Shown here piece after piece: positions 1 to 8,837 of a stretch of DNA of 64,000 nucleotides. The translations under genes and the position numbers were made by a program. Position 1 is the stretch's first letter, and every line of letters begins with the position of its first letter. This DNA comes from UBA822 sp036336795 (GTDB taxonomy: Bacteria; Gemmatimonadota; Gemmatimonadetes; Longimicrobiales; Gaopeijiaceae): positions 62,001 to 126,000 of the forward strand of contig JAYZFL010000022.1 in assembly GCA_036336795.1 (NCBI GenBank), read 5' to 3'. The notes beneath the pieces are model-generated. The model was not told the DNA's origin. It saw only the letters and a program-made list of their open reading frames with translations, and did not search any database.

Positions 1-439
1 GTCGACCTTTCTCTCAGAGGTAACCGCCGTCGCACCTGAAATCGGTGATCTGTTACCTCTACTTGATCGATCCTCGCCGGAGGAGTTCTTCACGCGGGTG
101 CCTGCAGTTGCCGTCGACGTGGCTGTGCTCGAGAAGAGTGCCCGAGTCGCATCCATCCGCGCAAACTTCGAATGGGACGACGTGGGGACTTGGGAGGCAC
201 TAGCTCGGACTCAAGAGCCTGACCTGAGCGGAAACGTTGTGGTAGGATCCGGTCACATTCTCGATGGCGTTAACAATGTGGTCTACGCCGAAGAAGGTAC
301 GGTGGTCACCTACGGAGTAGACGATCTCATAGTCGTACAATCCGGCGGTATGATTCTCGTCACTCGTAAAGAACTCGCCGGGAACCTCAAGGATCTCTTA
401 GGGCGACTTCCCAATAATGTTCGGGATGGATCATCCTAA
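1..439 (+). CDS. manC: Mannose-1-phosphate guanylyltransferase, C-terminal part
   Basis: The reading frame is already open at base 2, so this is the 3' part of a gene that begins before the window. About 145 residues are visible. They include the stretch VAVLEKSARVASI followed by FEWDDVGTWEAL, which matches the end of the catalytic domain of GDP-mannose pyrophosphorylases (the family motif is D-[YV]-[AG]-[VI]-[ML]-E-K ... W-x-D-V-G-[ST]-W). The enzyme makes GDP-mannose from mannose-1-phosphate and GTP for cell-surface glycans. A start placed at the GTG at 98 would be internal and wrong. The gene ends TAATG, overlapping the next start by one base, so the two are probably translated together. 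ManC versus another sugar-phosphate nucleotidyltransferase of the same family cannot be fully decided from the tail alone. Confidence 0.8.
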   Translation, partial: STFLSEVTAVAPEIGDLLPLLDRSSPEEFFTRVPAVAVDVAVLEKSARVASIRANFEWDDVGTWEALARTQEPDLSGNVVVGSGHILDGVNNVVYAEEGTVVTYGVDDLIVVQSGGMILVTRKELAGNLKDLLGRLPNNVRDGSS

Positions 440-1650
440 TGGTGCTCTACCTCTTCGATGATCGACAAGCACGAAACTGGATGCCATTCACACTCACCCG
501 GCCCGCCGGTGAGCTCATGTTCGGATGTCTACTCCTCCGTGAGAGAGCCGAAAGATTCTGGGGGAGACCCTGCACAGGCCAACTGGTGAACCCCTCCCTA
601 GTCGGGTTCGATGAGGATGGGGCTCCACCCATCATCACTCACGTCACGATTGGTGTCGACGAACCACGGGTTCTGTTCTCCAGCCGTGCGGTTCCAGCTG
701 TGGTTGACCCTCCGTGTGTCGACGATCCTGCCACTCTGACTATGAACGGCCACACCGTGGGTTGGGTTCTTCCCGCTGGAACCGATCTACCGGAGGGGGT
801 TAGCGTCCTTGAGCCCGAAACTTCCCCTCCTGTGTTTCCACCCCTCGAGCTTTCCGGCCAGATCCTGGAAACCCCCTGGGAATTGATGGCAAGCAACGGA
901 AATCAAATCCGATCCGACGTAGAAGATCTCTTCCCAGAGAGTCAATTCACACTCGCCGATGGAGTCCACCATTCCGGAACAGAAAACATATCGATCGAGC
1001 CAACAGCTCACGTGGAGGCCGGGGTCTACCTCGATGTGACCAAAGGGCCAATTCGGCTTGAAGATGGTGTGCGTATTTCGGCGTTCACGCGGCTTGTGGG
1101 TCCGCTCTTCATCGGAAAGGACACTCAGATTCTGGGCGGTACAATCAGAAACTCCAGCATCGGCCGCACTTGCCATGTGAAAGGTGAAGTGCAGAATTCC
1201 GTCCTCTTGGGATACTGTAATAAATCGCACGACGGATATCTCGGACACTCCTACCTCGGAAGGTGGGTCAACCTTGGTGCCCTCACCACAAACAGTGACC
1301 TCAAGAACAACTACAGTACAGTCCGAGTGAACACCGCGGATGGTCCGGTCGATACGGGACGGATCAAAGTCGGTTGCTTCCTAGCAGATCATGTGAAGAC
1401 CGGTGTCGGAACTCTGCTTCCGACAGGATGCATAGTGGGTGCCGGGAGCAACCTCTTCGGGGGATTGATGTCTTCCGTGTCTGTCCCACCTTTCAGTTGG
1501 GGGGGAGGCGAGAGTACGGAAGAATACCGTATCAACCAGTTCCTAGAGACGGCAGAGCACGCAATGTCGCGGAGAGATGTGGCACTCACAGCAGGAGGAA
1601 GAGCTGTTCTTTTGGCAGCCTGGAAGAGGACGCACCGAGGTAGCCAATGA
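439..1650 (+). CDS. GlmU-like sugar nucleotidyltransferase with left-handed beta-helix
   Basis: 403 residues. The N-terminus (LYLFDDRQARNWMPFTLTRP) and the later block NGNQIRSDV fit the alternative GlmU-like family (TIGR03991 type) found in Bacteroidetes and relatives rather than classical GlmU. Residues from about 180 on form hexapeptide-like turns (IEPTAHVEAGVYLDV, IRLEDGVRISAF, GPLFIGKDTQI), typical of a left-handed beta-helix acyltransferase. The conserved patch HDGYLGHSYLG then NLGALTTNSDLKNNY is the putative active region. The likely role is making UDP-GlcNAc, or another NDP-sugar, for peptidoglycan and surface polysaccharide; the exact substrate is not shown. It overlaps the preceding ManC-like gene by one base and the following hydrolase by four (ATGA). 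No other glmU is visible in the window. Confidence 0.75.
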   Translation: MVLYLFDDRQARNWMPFTLTRPAGELMFGCLLLRERAERFWGRPCTGQLVNPSLVGFDEDGAPPIITHVTIGVDEPRVLFSSRAVPAVVDPPCVDDPATLTMNGHTVGWVLPAGTDLPEGVSVLEPETSPPVFPPLELSGQILETPWELMASNGNQIRSDVEDLFPESQFTLADGVHHSGTENISIEPTAHVEAGVYLDVTKGPIRLEDGVRISAFTRLVGPLFIGKDTQILGGTIRNSSIGRTCHVKGEVQNSVLLGYCNKSHDGYLGHSYLGRWVNLGALTTNSDLKNNYSTVRVNTADGPVDTGRIKVGCFLADHVKTGVGTLLPTGCIVGAGSNLFGGLMSSVSVPPFSWGGGESTEEYRINQFLETAEHAMSRRDVALTAGGRAVLLAAWKRTHRGSQ

Positions 1651-2468
1651 AGGTCTGCGTTCTCGGAACAGGAAGTGCAGGAAACTCCACGCTTGTGGAG
1701 GCCGGAGAAACGCGAGTACTGGTTGATGCTGGCTTCAGCGGTCGAGATCTTGAGCGGAGACTCGCTTACGCTGGTCTCCTTCCCGAAGCGATCCACGGGA
1801 TCGTGATCACCCACGATCACGGCGATCACACTCGCGGAGCCGGTGTTTTCAGTCGACGCCATGGCACACCGATATACGTTACACGACCAACTCTTATAGC
1901 CTGTCCGAAGGTTTTTCTCGGTACCGAGAAAGTGGTCACATATCAAGTGGCGAGGCCGTTCACGATCGGCCAAATCAGAATCGAACCCTTCCTGACGATT
2001 CATGACGCCGTGGACCCCGTCGCAGTAGCTCTAGTCGATGAGGAGACAGACACCCGGATTGGAATCGCGACGGATTTAGGACGCCCCACAACCCAAATTC
2101 GTCTCGCCCTCCAAGATTCTGACTTCCTCGTTCTCGAAGCAAACCACGACCAAGTACTTCTTCGCAACAGTTCTTATCCGTGGTCCGTCCAACAACGGAT
2201 TTCGTCGAGCCACGGCCACCTTTCGAATCATGACGCAGCAAAATTTGCCTGTGAGCTTCTTCATCCACGCCTTGCGGGAATTCTCCTGGCACACTTGTCT
2301 CAGGAATGCAATCGACCCGGTCTGGCAGCTCAAGTGGTAGGTGACGCACTCCACACGCAGGGCTTCCAAGGATTTCTGGATGTAGCTCTCCAGAATCAGC
2401 CCACTGAAGTCCTCGATATTGAAGAGCTTCGTCGACGCACCGGACCCGCGCAACTCAGCTTACTTTAG
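1647..2468 (+). CDS. MBL-fold metallo-hydrolase, WalJ/YycJ-like
   Basis: 273 residues with the metallo-beta-lactamase fold signature: an opening strand with GTGSAGNSTLV, then the metal motif ITHDHGDHTRGAG (HxHxDH) near residue 55. A later GIATDLG strand, EANHD (about residue 168) and the final LAHLSQECN fit the YycJ/WalJ subgroup. That subgroup includes single-domain nucleases linked to cell-wall or DNA-repair phenotypes in Firmicutes. The biochemical substrate in this organism is unknown. The start overlaps the upstream stop (ATGA), which supports ATG at 1647 and membership of the same transcription unit. The gene ends 15 bases from the convergent rseP. Confidence 0.8.
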   Translation: MKVCVLGTGSAGNSTLVEAGETRVLVDAGFSGRDLERRLAYAGLLPEAIHGIVITHDHGDHTRGAGVFSRRHGTPIYVTRPTLIACPKVFLGTEKVVTYQVARPFTIGQIRIEPFLTIHDAVDPVAVALVDEETDTRIGIATDLGRPTTQIRLALQDSDFLVLEANHDQVLLRNSSYPWSVQQRISSSHGHLSNHDAAKFACELLHPRLAGILLAHLSQECNRPGLAAQVVGDALHTQGFQGFLDVALQNQPTEVLDIEELRRRTGPAQLSLL

Positions 2469-2483
2469 GGGATCACTTCAAGC

Positions 2484-3845
2484 TCAGATTCCAAACAGCC
2501 TGAGAATGTCGTTAGACAGAGCCCAGAGTATAAGGCCCATGACGATCAGGAATCCGACGTGACTCCACCTGAGTCTCTGCTCCACCGACAGCGCTTTTCC
2601 ACGGATCGCCTCAATACCCAAGAATAACAGATGACCACCATCCAGAATCGGGATGGGAAGGAGATTGAGGATCGCCAAATTCACTGAAAACAAGGCCATG
2701 AAGCGCAGGAACGCCTGCAATCCGAGTTGAGCAGCCTGGCCCGACATGGACCCGATGGTCACTATGCTTCCTACGTCCCTAGGTGACACCCCCCCCGTGA
2801 CGAGATCGCCAAGGAAATCCAAGATCAGTAGGCTGATACCCACGGTCTCAGAATACCCGAGGCGCAGCGACTGCCCCAAGGAAGCGGGCAGATAAGTCAC
2901 CTCTTCCTGCAATGCGGAACCGCCTATCCGGCCGATCTGCATCGTCTCCCCAGTCCTCGGATCCTCCTGGGATACTTCCTCTGGAGTCACGAAACGAGTC
3001 AAAGAGCCGCCTCTCCGTTCAAGTGAGAGTTCTGTCCTGACCCCTGGACGCGCTTTGATGACATCGACGAAGTCGTACCAGTTCGTTATCGGCACGCCAT
3101 TTGCAGCAAGAATTCGGTCACCAGATTCAAGGCCTGCCCCTTCTGCTGGTGACCCTGGGCTGATGAAGCCGAATTCGGCGTCAATCCACCGGGGGATAGC
3201 CGCCAAAATCCGAACCCGGCTCTCAGAGTCCGAGGTCACCTCAATAATTACCTCACTTGAGGGCTCTGTCGTAACGATGGCCAACGGTCCGGAAGGCGCA
3301 TCGAGAAAGCCGTCTCGTACGTCACCCCAGTGCTGTATCTTCCTCTCGCCTACCGCGGCCAACCGAGCACCAACAGTCAATTCTGCCAACTGCTCAGCAC
3401 CGGGCGGGAGTAACTCCACTTCCACTCGTCCAATCCGATCCTGCGCGATTTCTGGAAGCCCCCACACGGCATTCACACTCGTGTAAACCGCGAATGCAAA
3501 GGCCATATTCATGATGACTCCCGCCGAGAGAACAAAGGCCCTAGCCCAGATCGGCTTACCGTCGAAATCTCTCGGGTTCAGCTCTCGGGGTTCCTCTCCG
3601 TTGGTGCCACCCTCGATTCGCTCCATCACTTCATCATCCATCCCACCCATCTTCACATAGCCGCCGAGGGGAATCCAGCTCAGGACATATTCGGTCTCGC
3701 CCTTTTGGAAGCCAAAGATGGTCGGTCCCAGTCCTATGGAAAACCGTTGCACTTCGATGTCCACGGACTTCGCAGCGAGGAAGTGCCCCAACTCATGCAC
3801 GAAAATCAGGACACCCAAAACCACCGCTGTCGCCAAAACCGTCAT
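2484..3845 (-). CDS. rseP: Site-2 zinc metalloprotease RseP
   Basis: 453 residues. The first membrane segment carries the catalytic HELGH (residues 17-21), followed by PLGGYVKMGG, a beta-loop element of the family. A PDZ domain lies around residues 215-290 (FGFISPGSPAEGAGLESGD). The C-terminal membrane segments include LLPIPILDGGH, whose Asp is the third zinc ligand. Family members cut anti-sigma factors and leftover signal peptides inside the inner membrane. Only one PDZ domain is obvious by eye; a second, degenerate copy may sit in residues 125-205. It is the last gene of the minus-strand lipid and envelope run cdsA-dxr-rseP, an arrangement common in diderm bacteria, but bamA does not follow here. 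Confidence 0.95.
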   Translation of the reverse strand: MTVLATAVVLGVLIFVHELGHFLAAKSVDIEVQRFSIGLGPTIFGFQKGETEYVLSWIPLGGYVKMGGMDDEVMERIEGGTNGEEPRELNPRDFDGKPIWARAFVLSAGVIMNMAFAFAVYTSVNAVWGLPEIAQDRIGRVEVELLPPGAEQLAELTVGARLAAVGERKIQHWGDVRDGFLDAPSGPLAIVTTEPSSEVIIEVTSDSESRVRILAAIPRWIDAEFGFISPGSPAEGAGLESGDRILAANGVPITNWYDFVDVIKARPGVRTELSLERRGGSLTRFVTPEEVSQEDPRTGETMQIGRIGGSALQEEVTYLPASLGQSLRLGYSETVGISLLILDFLGDLVTGGVSPRDVGSIVTIGSMSGQAAQLGLQAFLRFMALFSVNLAILNLLPIPILDGGHLLFLGIEAIRGKALSVEQRLRWSHVGFLIVMGLILWALSNDILRLFGI

Positions 3846-3914
3846 TCGATCTCCATATTCGCTTCGCTAGGCCAGTCAAACCTATCGACGCTTGTTTTCA
3901 GATAACTCACTAGC

Positions 3915-5081
3915 CTAGCCACCGGCCATTGACCGCGGTGAGGACAAGAATTCCCGCACCGCATAACGCGCAGCAGTATCGGCCTGCAATACGTCGTCAA
4001 CAGTCTCTACGTTCCTTTGAGGAACAGCCTCAATCGCATGCGCTACTACATCTGTCATCTCTGAAAAACGCAAGGTTCGAGAGAGGAATGCACCGACGGC
4101 CACCTCATTCGCCGCATTGAATACGGCGGGTGCAGTTCCCCCCCGAACCCCCGCACCTATTCCGAGAGCAAACAGCCTAAAACGATTGTGGTCAACTTCC
4201 TGGAAAGTCAGGGGAGACGACTGCACGGGGTCGAAGGTCCTCAGGGTAGGATCAGGAATACGCGCAGGCCGAGAGAGTGCGTATAGGATAGGTAGCTCCA
4301 TCGTCGGAAATCCAACCTGTGATAGCACTGATCCATCGGTAAACTCTACGAACGAATGAATGATCGATTGTGGGTGAATCACGGCATCAATCTTCTCGTA
4401 GTCGACTCCATAGAGGTAGTGAGCTTCAATAACCTCAAGGGCTTTGTTGGCCAGCGTCGCCGAGTCAACAGTGATCTTGGATCCCATGTCCCAAGTTGGG
4501 TGGCGAAGTGCATCCTCAGGACCCACGTCCTTTAGCTCTTCATCTGTAAATTCTCGAAACGGGCCACCGGATGCAGTCAGAACCAATCGGGAGACAGAAG
4601 AAGAGTCGTGGCCTTCCAGACACTGAAGAATTGCCGAGTGCTCACTGTCCATGGGAATTAATTCGCCGCAGCCCTCGCGCGCGGCGGCCATCACTAGGGG
4701 ACCACCCGCGACCAGTGATTCCTTGTTCGCAAGAGCGAGTCGCTTCCCCGCCCGAAGAGCCGCCAGGGTCGCTTTAAGGCCCGCAGCACCCACGATAGCG
4801 TTTACGACAACGTCGACATCGGGGTCAGTGACGATCTCGGTAACCGCATCGGGACCAGTCCGCCATTTCGCGGTCGGGAGGTCATCTGCCCCTTCTAGAG
4901 CGTCCGGATCAACAATCACCGCTATGGGAACAGAATGCTCACGCACCTGAGCAGCCACAGTCTCTGTCGACCTATGAGCGCACAACGCCACCACTCGAAA
5001 GAGGTTTGCGTGGCGCGCAATCACGGAGAGTGTGGCTCGACCAACTGAACCTGTAGATCCGAGAATAGCGATCCTTCTCAT
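3915..5081 (-). CDS. dxr: 1-deoxy-D-xylulose 5-phosphate reductoisomerase
   Basis: 388 residues, the usual family length. The NADPH-binding GSTGSVGRATL is at the N-terminus. LANKESLVAGG and MDSEHSAILQCLEG carry the metal-binding acidic residues, and LTASGGPF with DMGSKITVDSATLANKALE forms the substrate loop and signature. The enzyme converts DXP to MEP, the committed step of non-mevalonate isoprenoid synthesis. ispE of the same pathway lies at 51458 and uppS, a consumer of its product, at 5965. The start overlaps the cdsA stop by four bases (ATGA), so the gene is probably translationally coupled to it. Confidence 0.97.
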   Translation of the reverse strand: MRRIAILGSTGSVGRATLSVIARHANLFRVVALCAHRSTETVAAQVREHSVPIAVIVDPDALEGADDLPTAKWRTGPDAVTEIVTDPDVDVVVNAIVGAAGLKATLAALRAGKRLALANKESLVAGGPLVMAAAREGCGELIPMDSEHSAILQCLEGHDSSSVSRLVLTASGGPFREFTDEELKDVGPEDALRHPTWDMGSKITVDSATLANKALEVIEAHYLYGVDYEKIDAVIHPQSIIHSFVEFTDGSVLSQVGFPTMELPILYALSRPARIPDPTLRTFDPVQSSPLTFQEVDHNRFRLFALGIGAGVRGGTAPAVFNAANEVAVGAFLSRTLRFSEMTDVVAHAIEAVPQRNVETVDDVLQADTAARYAVREFLSSPRSMAGG

Positions 5082-5962
5082 AACCAGGGCCGGATTAAAA
5101 GCAGAAGGCCATACGCAAATGGGACCGTAAATAAGACTGAGTCCAGGCGGTCCAGTATCCCTCCATGGCCTGGAAGTAATGCGCTTGAATCCTTCACGCC
5201 AGCCTCGCGCTTGATCACCGATTCAGCGAGGTCGCCTGCCTGCCCAACCAACCCAATCGGAACGCTCAATGCAGCTGCAATTTGCCAAGAGATACCAAAT
5301 CCGGGTACGTCGGCAAGCCAAAGCCATCCATAACAACCTCCTGCGGCAATCGAGCCAACAATACCTCCAATCGCACCGACGATCGTCTTGTGCGGGCTCA
5401 CCGTCTCAATAAGCTTGTCGTTTCCCCACCTGGACCCAAAAACATACGCGAACGTGTCTCCTAACCAGGTTACCCAGATTGGGAAGATCAATAGTGCAGC
5501 TCCATGCAAGGCATTCGCTTGGCTGGACATCTGCTCCGGAAGAGCTCGGAGAAGAACCCAAAATGCCAAGGCTCCTCCGGTGTAAAGAGCACCCATAATG
5601 GTGCTCGCGCTGTCGGTCAACGGATGCCCCCCAGGCCAACGAAGCCAAACTACCAGCACCAGTGTTACCAGAGCAGTTCCCGAGACGAGCGCAAACCCCA
5701 CAGGTGCGAACTCCAAGAACGAAAGACGCAACGCTGCTGCGAGTGGGAGCGCCGCCGCGAGCGCAACTCCAACGCCAACGAGTGGCTTCACGTCACGGGC
5801 TGCCATTGCATAGAACTCGCGGGCCCCTAGGGCAGCCACGAAAGCCATCGAGATTCCGAGTACCCATGCACCGCAGTAGATGATCAAAACCGTCAAAGGG
5901 ATTCCGATCACCGCAACGGCGAGTCGATTTGCAAGTTCTCCTTTCGGTGATTTCAACGACAT
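5078..5962 (-). CDS. cdsA: Phosphatidate cytidylyltransferase
   Basis: 294 residues from the chosen ATG (MSLKSPKGELANRL). The open frame extends 18 codons further upstream, but that part lies inside uppS, and the chosen ATG sits two bases after the uppS stop. The protein is almost wholly hydrophobic, with about eight membrane segments. The C-terminal signature is present: KDSSALLPGHGGILDRLDS, which matches the CDP-diglyceride synthetase motif with its metal-binding Asp residues. It makes CDP-diacylglycerol from phosphatidic acid and CTP. PgsA, which uses this product, is encoded at 31399. Confidence 0.95.
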   Translation of the reverse strand: MSLKSPKGELANRLAVAVIGIPLTVLIIYCGAWVLGISMAFVAALGAREFYAMAARDVKPLVGVGVALAAALPLAAALRLSFLEFAPVGFALVSGTALVTLVLVVWLRWPGGHPLTDSASTIMGALYTGGALAFWVLLRALPEQMSSQANALHGAALLIFPIWVTWLGDTFAYVFGSRWGNDKLIETVSPHKTIVGAIGGIVGSIAAGGCYGWLWLADVPGFGISWQIAAALSVPIGLVGQAGDLAESVIKREAGVKDSSALLPGHGGILDRLDSVLFTVPFAYGLLLLIRPWL

Positions 5963-5964
5963 GG

Positions 5965-6711
5965 CTACCCAACCGTGACTCGACCGAAACGGCGATCTCG
6001 CTCCTGGTAGTCCCACACAGCCCGGAAAAGATCCGCCCGTGTAAAGTCAGGCCAGAAAACGGACGTATAATGCAGTTCCGTGTACGCAAGCTGCCAGAGC
6101 ATGAAGTTACTGATCCTGAACTCTCCGGATGTTCGGATCAGAAGATCCGGATCAGGAAGCCCAGGTGTAAAGAGGTGGTCTTCAAACGCCGCCTCATCAA
6201 GATCTACCGGACTGAGATCGCCCTTGCCCACGCGCTCCACCAGTTGACGGCACGCCCTCAAGATTTCCTCCCTTCCTGAGTACGAGATCATGAGGTTGAG
6301 GCGGAGTTTGTTCCCACCTGCTGTGATTCCCATGATTCGATCCACAGCCGCCCTAGTCGCCGGATCCAGCTCGTCCATATCACCAAGAACATGCACTTCC
6401 ACACCTTTCTTCTTCAGGTCCGCCGCCTCTTTCGCGATGTAAAGACGTAACAGATCCATAAGCGCACGGATTTCAGCAGGAGGGCGTTGCCAGTTTTCCT
6501 TAGAGAATGCGAAGAGTGTGAGGATCTCGATGCCCGCATCGACCGAGCCTTCAATGACTTCGCGAACCGCCTTCATCCCTTCCTTGTGCCCCGCTGCCCT
6601 CGGTAGGCCCCGAACACTCGCCCAGCGCCCATTTCCGTCCATGATGATAGCGACATGCTTGGGGATTTGACCGTCGAGGAGAATTTTTTGCAGGAGCTCG
6701 GAGGATATCAT
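5965..6711 (-). CDS. uppS: Undecaprenyl diphosphate synthase
   Basis: 248 residues, normal for cis-prenyltransferases. Visible motifs are HVAIIMDGNGRWA near residue 20 with the catalytic Asp, LTLFAFSKENW, and the C-terminal DLLIRTSGEFRISNF and FWPDF. The enzyme adds isoprene units to farnesyl diphosphate in the cytosol to make the C55 carrier lipid for peptidoglycan and surface polysaccharides. It sits in the conserved order frr-uppS-cdsA-dxr-rseP. The start ATG at 6711 has only a weak ribosome-binding site. No better in-frame start precedes the first motif. Confidence 0.96.
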   Translation of the reverse strand: MISSELLQKILLDGQIPKHVAIIMDGNGRWASVRGLPRAAGHKEGMKAVREVIEGSVDAGIEILTLFAFSKENWQRPPAEIRALMDLLRLYIAKEAADLKKKGVEVHVLGDMDELDPATRAAVDRIMGITAGGNKLRLNLMISYSGREEILRACRQLVERVGKGDLSPVDLDEAAFEDHLFTPGLPDPDLLIRTSGEFRISNFMLWQLAYTELHYTSVFWPDFTRADLFRAVWDYQERDRRFGRVTVG

Positions 6712-6764
6712 AACGAGTGATAGAGACAGGGCTAGTCACAGAATTCGATTCGGTCTACGACAAC

Positions 6765-7313
6765 CTAAAGGGCCATCACCTCCTTCTCTTTATTCTCAAG
6801 CATCTCATCGAGGAGAGAAGAATAGCTGTTCGTCATCTCCTGAATCTTTTCCAATTGCCGGAACCCCTCGTCTTCACCAGTCTCGTGATCCTTGATGGCT
6901 TGTTTGATCTGGTCGTTGCTGATTTTTCGCGCGCGCCGAACAGAAATCCTCCCTTCCTCTGCCATCTGGTGGAGAAGTTTTGCGTACTCTTTCCTACGTT
7001 CCTCCGTCAACGGAGGAACAGGAATGCGAATCAGATTTCCGTCGTTGGCCGGATTAAGTCCGAGATTAGCTGTCTGAATAGCCTTCTCTATGTCAACTAG
7101 TAGAGTCTTGTCGTACGGTTGGACCACAAGTAGTGAAGCGTCGGGCGTCGAGATATTGGCGAGTTGGTTGAGAGGCATCTTTGAGCCGTAGGCGTCTACG
7201 CGAACGGTATCAAGTAGAACCGGAGTGGCCTTGCCGGTGCGGACAGTAGCAAACTCCCGACGCAGTGCGTCAATACCTGCGTCCATGCGTTCTTCAGTTT
7301 CCTTCAACGACAT
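6765..7313 (-). CDS. frr: Ribosome recycling factor
   Basis: 182 residues from the chosen start, close to the usual 185. I chose the ATG at 7313 (MSLKETEERM) rather than the longer frame beginning at 7439 because GGAGGAGG lies just upstream of it and homologues begin there. The family pattern is clear: LRREFATVRTGKATP, then ANISTPDASLLVVQPYDK, and PLTEERRKEYAK with a helical C-terminus. Together with EF-G, RRF splits the post-termination ribosome. It follows pyrH after 61 bases, as in most bacteria. Confidence 0.96.
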   Translation of the reverse strand: MSLKETEERMDAGIDALRREFATVRTGKATPVLLDTVRVDAYGSKMPLNQLANISTPDASLLVVQPYDKTLLVDIEKAIQTANLGLNPANDGNLIRIPVPPLTEERRKEYAKLLHQMAEEGRISVRRARKISNDQIKQAIKDHETGEDEGFRQLEKIQEMTNSYSSLLDEMLENKEKEVMAL

Positions 7314-7374
7314 GGCCACCTCCTCCGTGTGTGTTTTAAGAGGGCGAAGAGAAGTGAAGCATTCTCCAGAACGC

Positions 7375-8109
7375 TCAGGAAACCAGGGTTCCCACCCGTT
7401 CCCCTCGAATGGCGGCGGCGACCGCGCCTCGATCCTCAAGATTGAGGACGATTATCGGCAGATCATTCTCCCTGCAAAGCGATACGGCGGGCGCGTCCAT
7501 GACCGCCAACTCTCTCGTTACAACCTCCTTGAAGGTAATCGACGGAAAAAACTCTGCCGAGGGGTCTTGAACCGGATCAGCGCTGTAAACCCCCTTGACC
7601 TTGGTGGCCTTTATGACCACTTCCGAGCCCATCTCGATCGCTCTTAATGCAGCCGTCGTGTCCGTTGAAAAGTAGGGGCTTCCGGTTCCCCCGGCGAAGA
7701 TCACGACCCTGCCCTTTTCCATGTGCCGGAGCGCCCTTCGACGAATGTAGGGCTCCGCCACCTGCTCCATCCGGATCGCCGTCATGACCCGGGTTGCGAC
7801 ACCTTTGCGCTCAAGAAGGTCCTGCACGGCCAGCGCGTTGATGATCGTAGCCAGCATACCCATGTAGTCCGCCTGAACACGATCCATTCCCTTTTGGCTA
7901 GCTAGAGCTCCGCGCACGATATTTCCACCACCGATCACGAGGCCGAGAATGACGCTCATCTCGTGAACCGCTTTTACTTCGTCGGTGAGCCGATCGACTA
8001 CCGAAGGTTCTATGCCAAATCCCCGCTCGCCCGCGAGTGCTTCACCAGAAAGCTTAAGAAGGACCCGACTATATTTCGGCAAGGCATCCGAAGCCGATTC
8101 CATACTCAA
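7375..8109 (-). CDS. pyrH: UMP kinase
   Basis: 244 residues of the amino-acid-kinase fold. Seen motifs: LLKLSGEALAG at the N-terminus, GLVIGGGNIVRG for phosphate binding, FAGGTGSPYFSTDTTAALRA for UMP binding and KATKVKGVYSADP near the nucleotide site. It phosphorylates UMP to UDP as a hexamer. The start ATG overlaps the tsf stop by four bases; a second ATG two codons later (8103) is possible and would change little. The order tsf-pyrH-frr is the standard one. Confidence 0.97.
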   Translation of the reverse strand: MSMESASDALPKYSRVLLKLSGEALAGERGFGIEPSVVDRLTDEVKAVHEMSVILGLVIGGGNIVRGALASQKGMDRVQADYMGMLATIINALAVQDLLERKGVATRVMTAIRMEQVAEPYIRRRALRHMEKGRVVIFAGGTGSPYFSTDTTAALRAIEMGSEVVIKATKVKGVYSADPVQDPSAEFFPSITFKEVVTRELAVMDAPAVSLCRENDLPIIVLNLEDRGAVAAAIRGERVGTLVS

Positions 8110-8705
8110 GCTCGCTCACCCACTTTCACGCGCTCGAACCGGGCAACTTCAATCTTCTCACCGGTCCTCGCAGACATTTCAGTGATCAGTTCGCCGATGG
8201 TCTGATCGGGATTTTTCACAAATGGCTGTGGGAGTAGAGTGTTCTCCTTGAAGAACTTCTCCAGCTTACCCTCTACGATCCTGTCCGCGATGTCTGCGGG
8301 TTTGCCGGCTTCCTTCACCTGCTCCTCGTATACTTTCCGCTCACGGGCAACTGTCTCCTCCGGAATGTCCTCCGGACTGACAGAAAGAGGGTCCTGTGAT
8401 GCGATGTGCAGAGCAATGTTTCTTGCGAGCTTCCGGAAATCGTCTGTTTTTGCGACGAAATCGGTCTCGCAGTTCAACTCTATTATCACAGCAATTTGGT
8501 TATCGAAGTGAACGTAGGAACCGATCGTTCCCTCGTTGGCTGACTTCCCCGACCGCTTAGCGGCCTTTGCCACCCCCTTTGCTCTAAGCAGATCAATGGC
8601 TGCCTCCAGGTCACCCGCAGTCTCCGTCAGGGCATTCTTACAATCCATCATACCCGCTCCGGTTCGGTCTCGGAGGGCCCTAACTTCCATAGCTGAAATC
8701 GACAT
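8106..8705 (-). CDS. tsf: Elongation factor Ts, short form
   Basis: 199 residues. The N-terminal UBA-like module with RDRTGAGMMDCKNAL is followed by the core motif ELNCETDFVAKTDDF, which contacts EF-Tu, and by a C-terminal segment with a second core element (NPDQTIGELI). At about 200 residues it resembles the compact EF-Ts of Thermus-type bacteria rather than the roughly 280-residue E. coli form. It exchanges GDP for GTP on EF-Tu. It is separated from rpsB by an intrinsic terminator and has a poor ribosome-binding site. Confidence 0.95.
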   Translation of the reverse strand: MSISAMEVRALRDRTGAGMMDCKNALTETAGDLEAAIDLLRAKGVAKAAKRSGKSANEGTIGSYVHFDNQIAVIIELNCETDFVAKTDDFRKLARNIALHIASQDPLSVSPEDIPEETVARERKVYEEQVKEAGKPADIADRIVEGKLEKFFKENTLLPQPFVKNPDQTIGELITEMSARTGEKIEVARFERVKVGERA

Positions 8706-8767
8706 TTTATGATCTTGTCACTCGTGAACGTTCTTTAATTACTCAAACGGTCTACCTAGTCATCTAC

Positions 8768-8802
8768 AAAAAAGAGGCGGGAGCGTTCAACGGCCCCACC
8801 TC
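8768..8802 (-). terminator. Intrinsic terminator between rpsB and tsf
   Basis: Read on the minus strand, GAGGTGGG and CCCGCCTC form an eight-pair stem (one G-U) around a loop of about a dozen bases, and six T residues follow at once. It lies 35 bases after the rpsB stop and about 60 before tsf. Partial termination here would lower tsf and pyrH output relative to the ribosomal protein genes. Confidence 0.8.
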
Positions 8803-8837
8803 TTCCACTCCGTTACGAAGCAAGGTAAATACAGCCG

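Noticed and set aside
1389..2003. 204-codon minus-strand frame across the GlmU-like and hydrolase genes
   Set aside because: It overlaps two well-supported genes and resembles no protein family.
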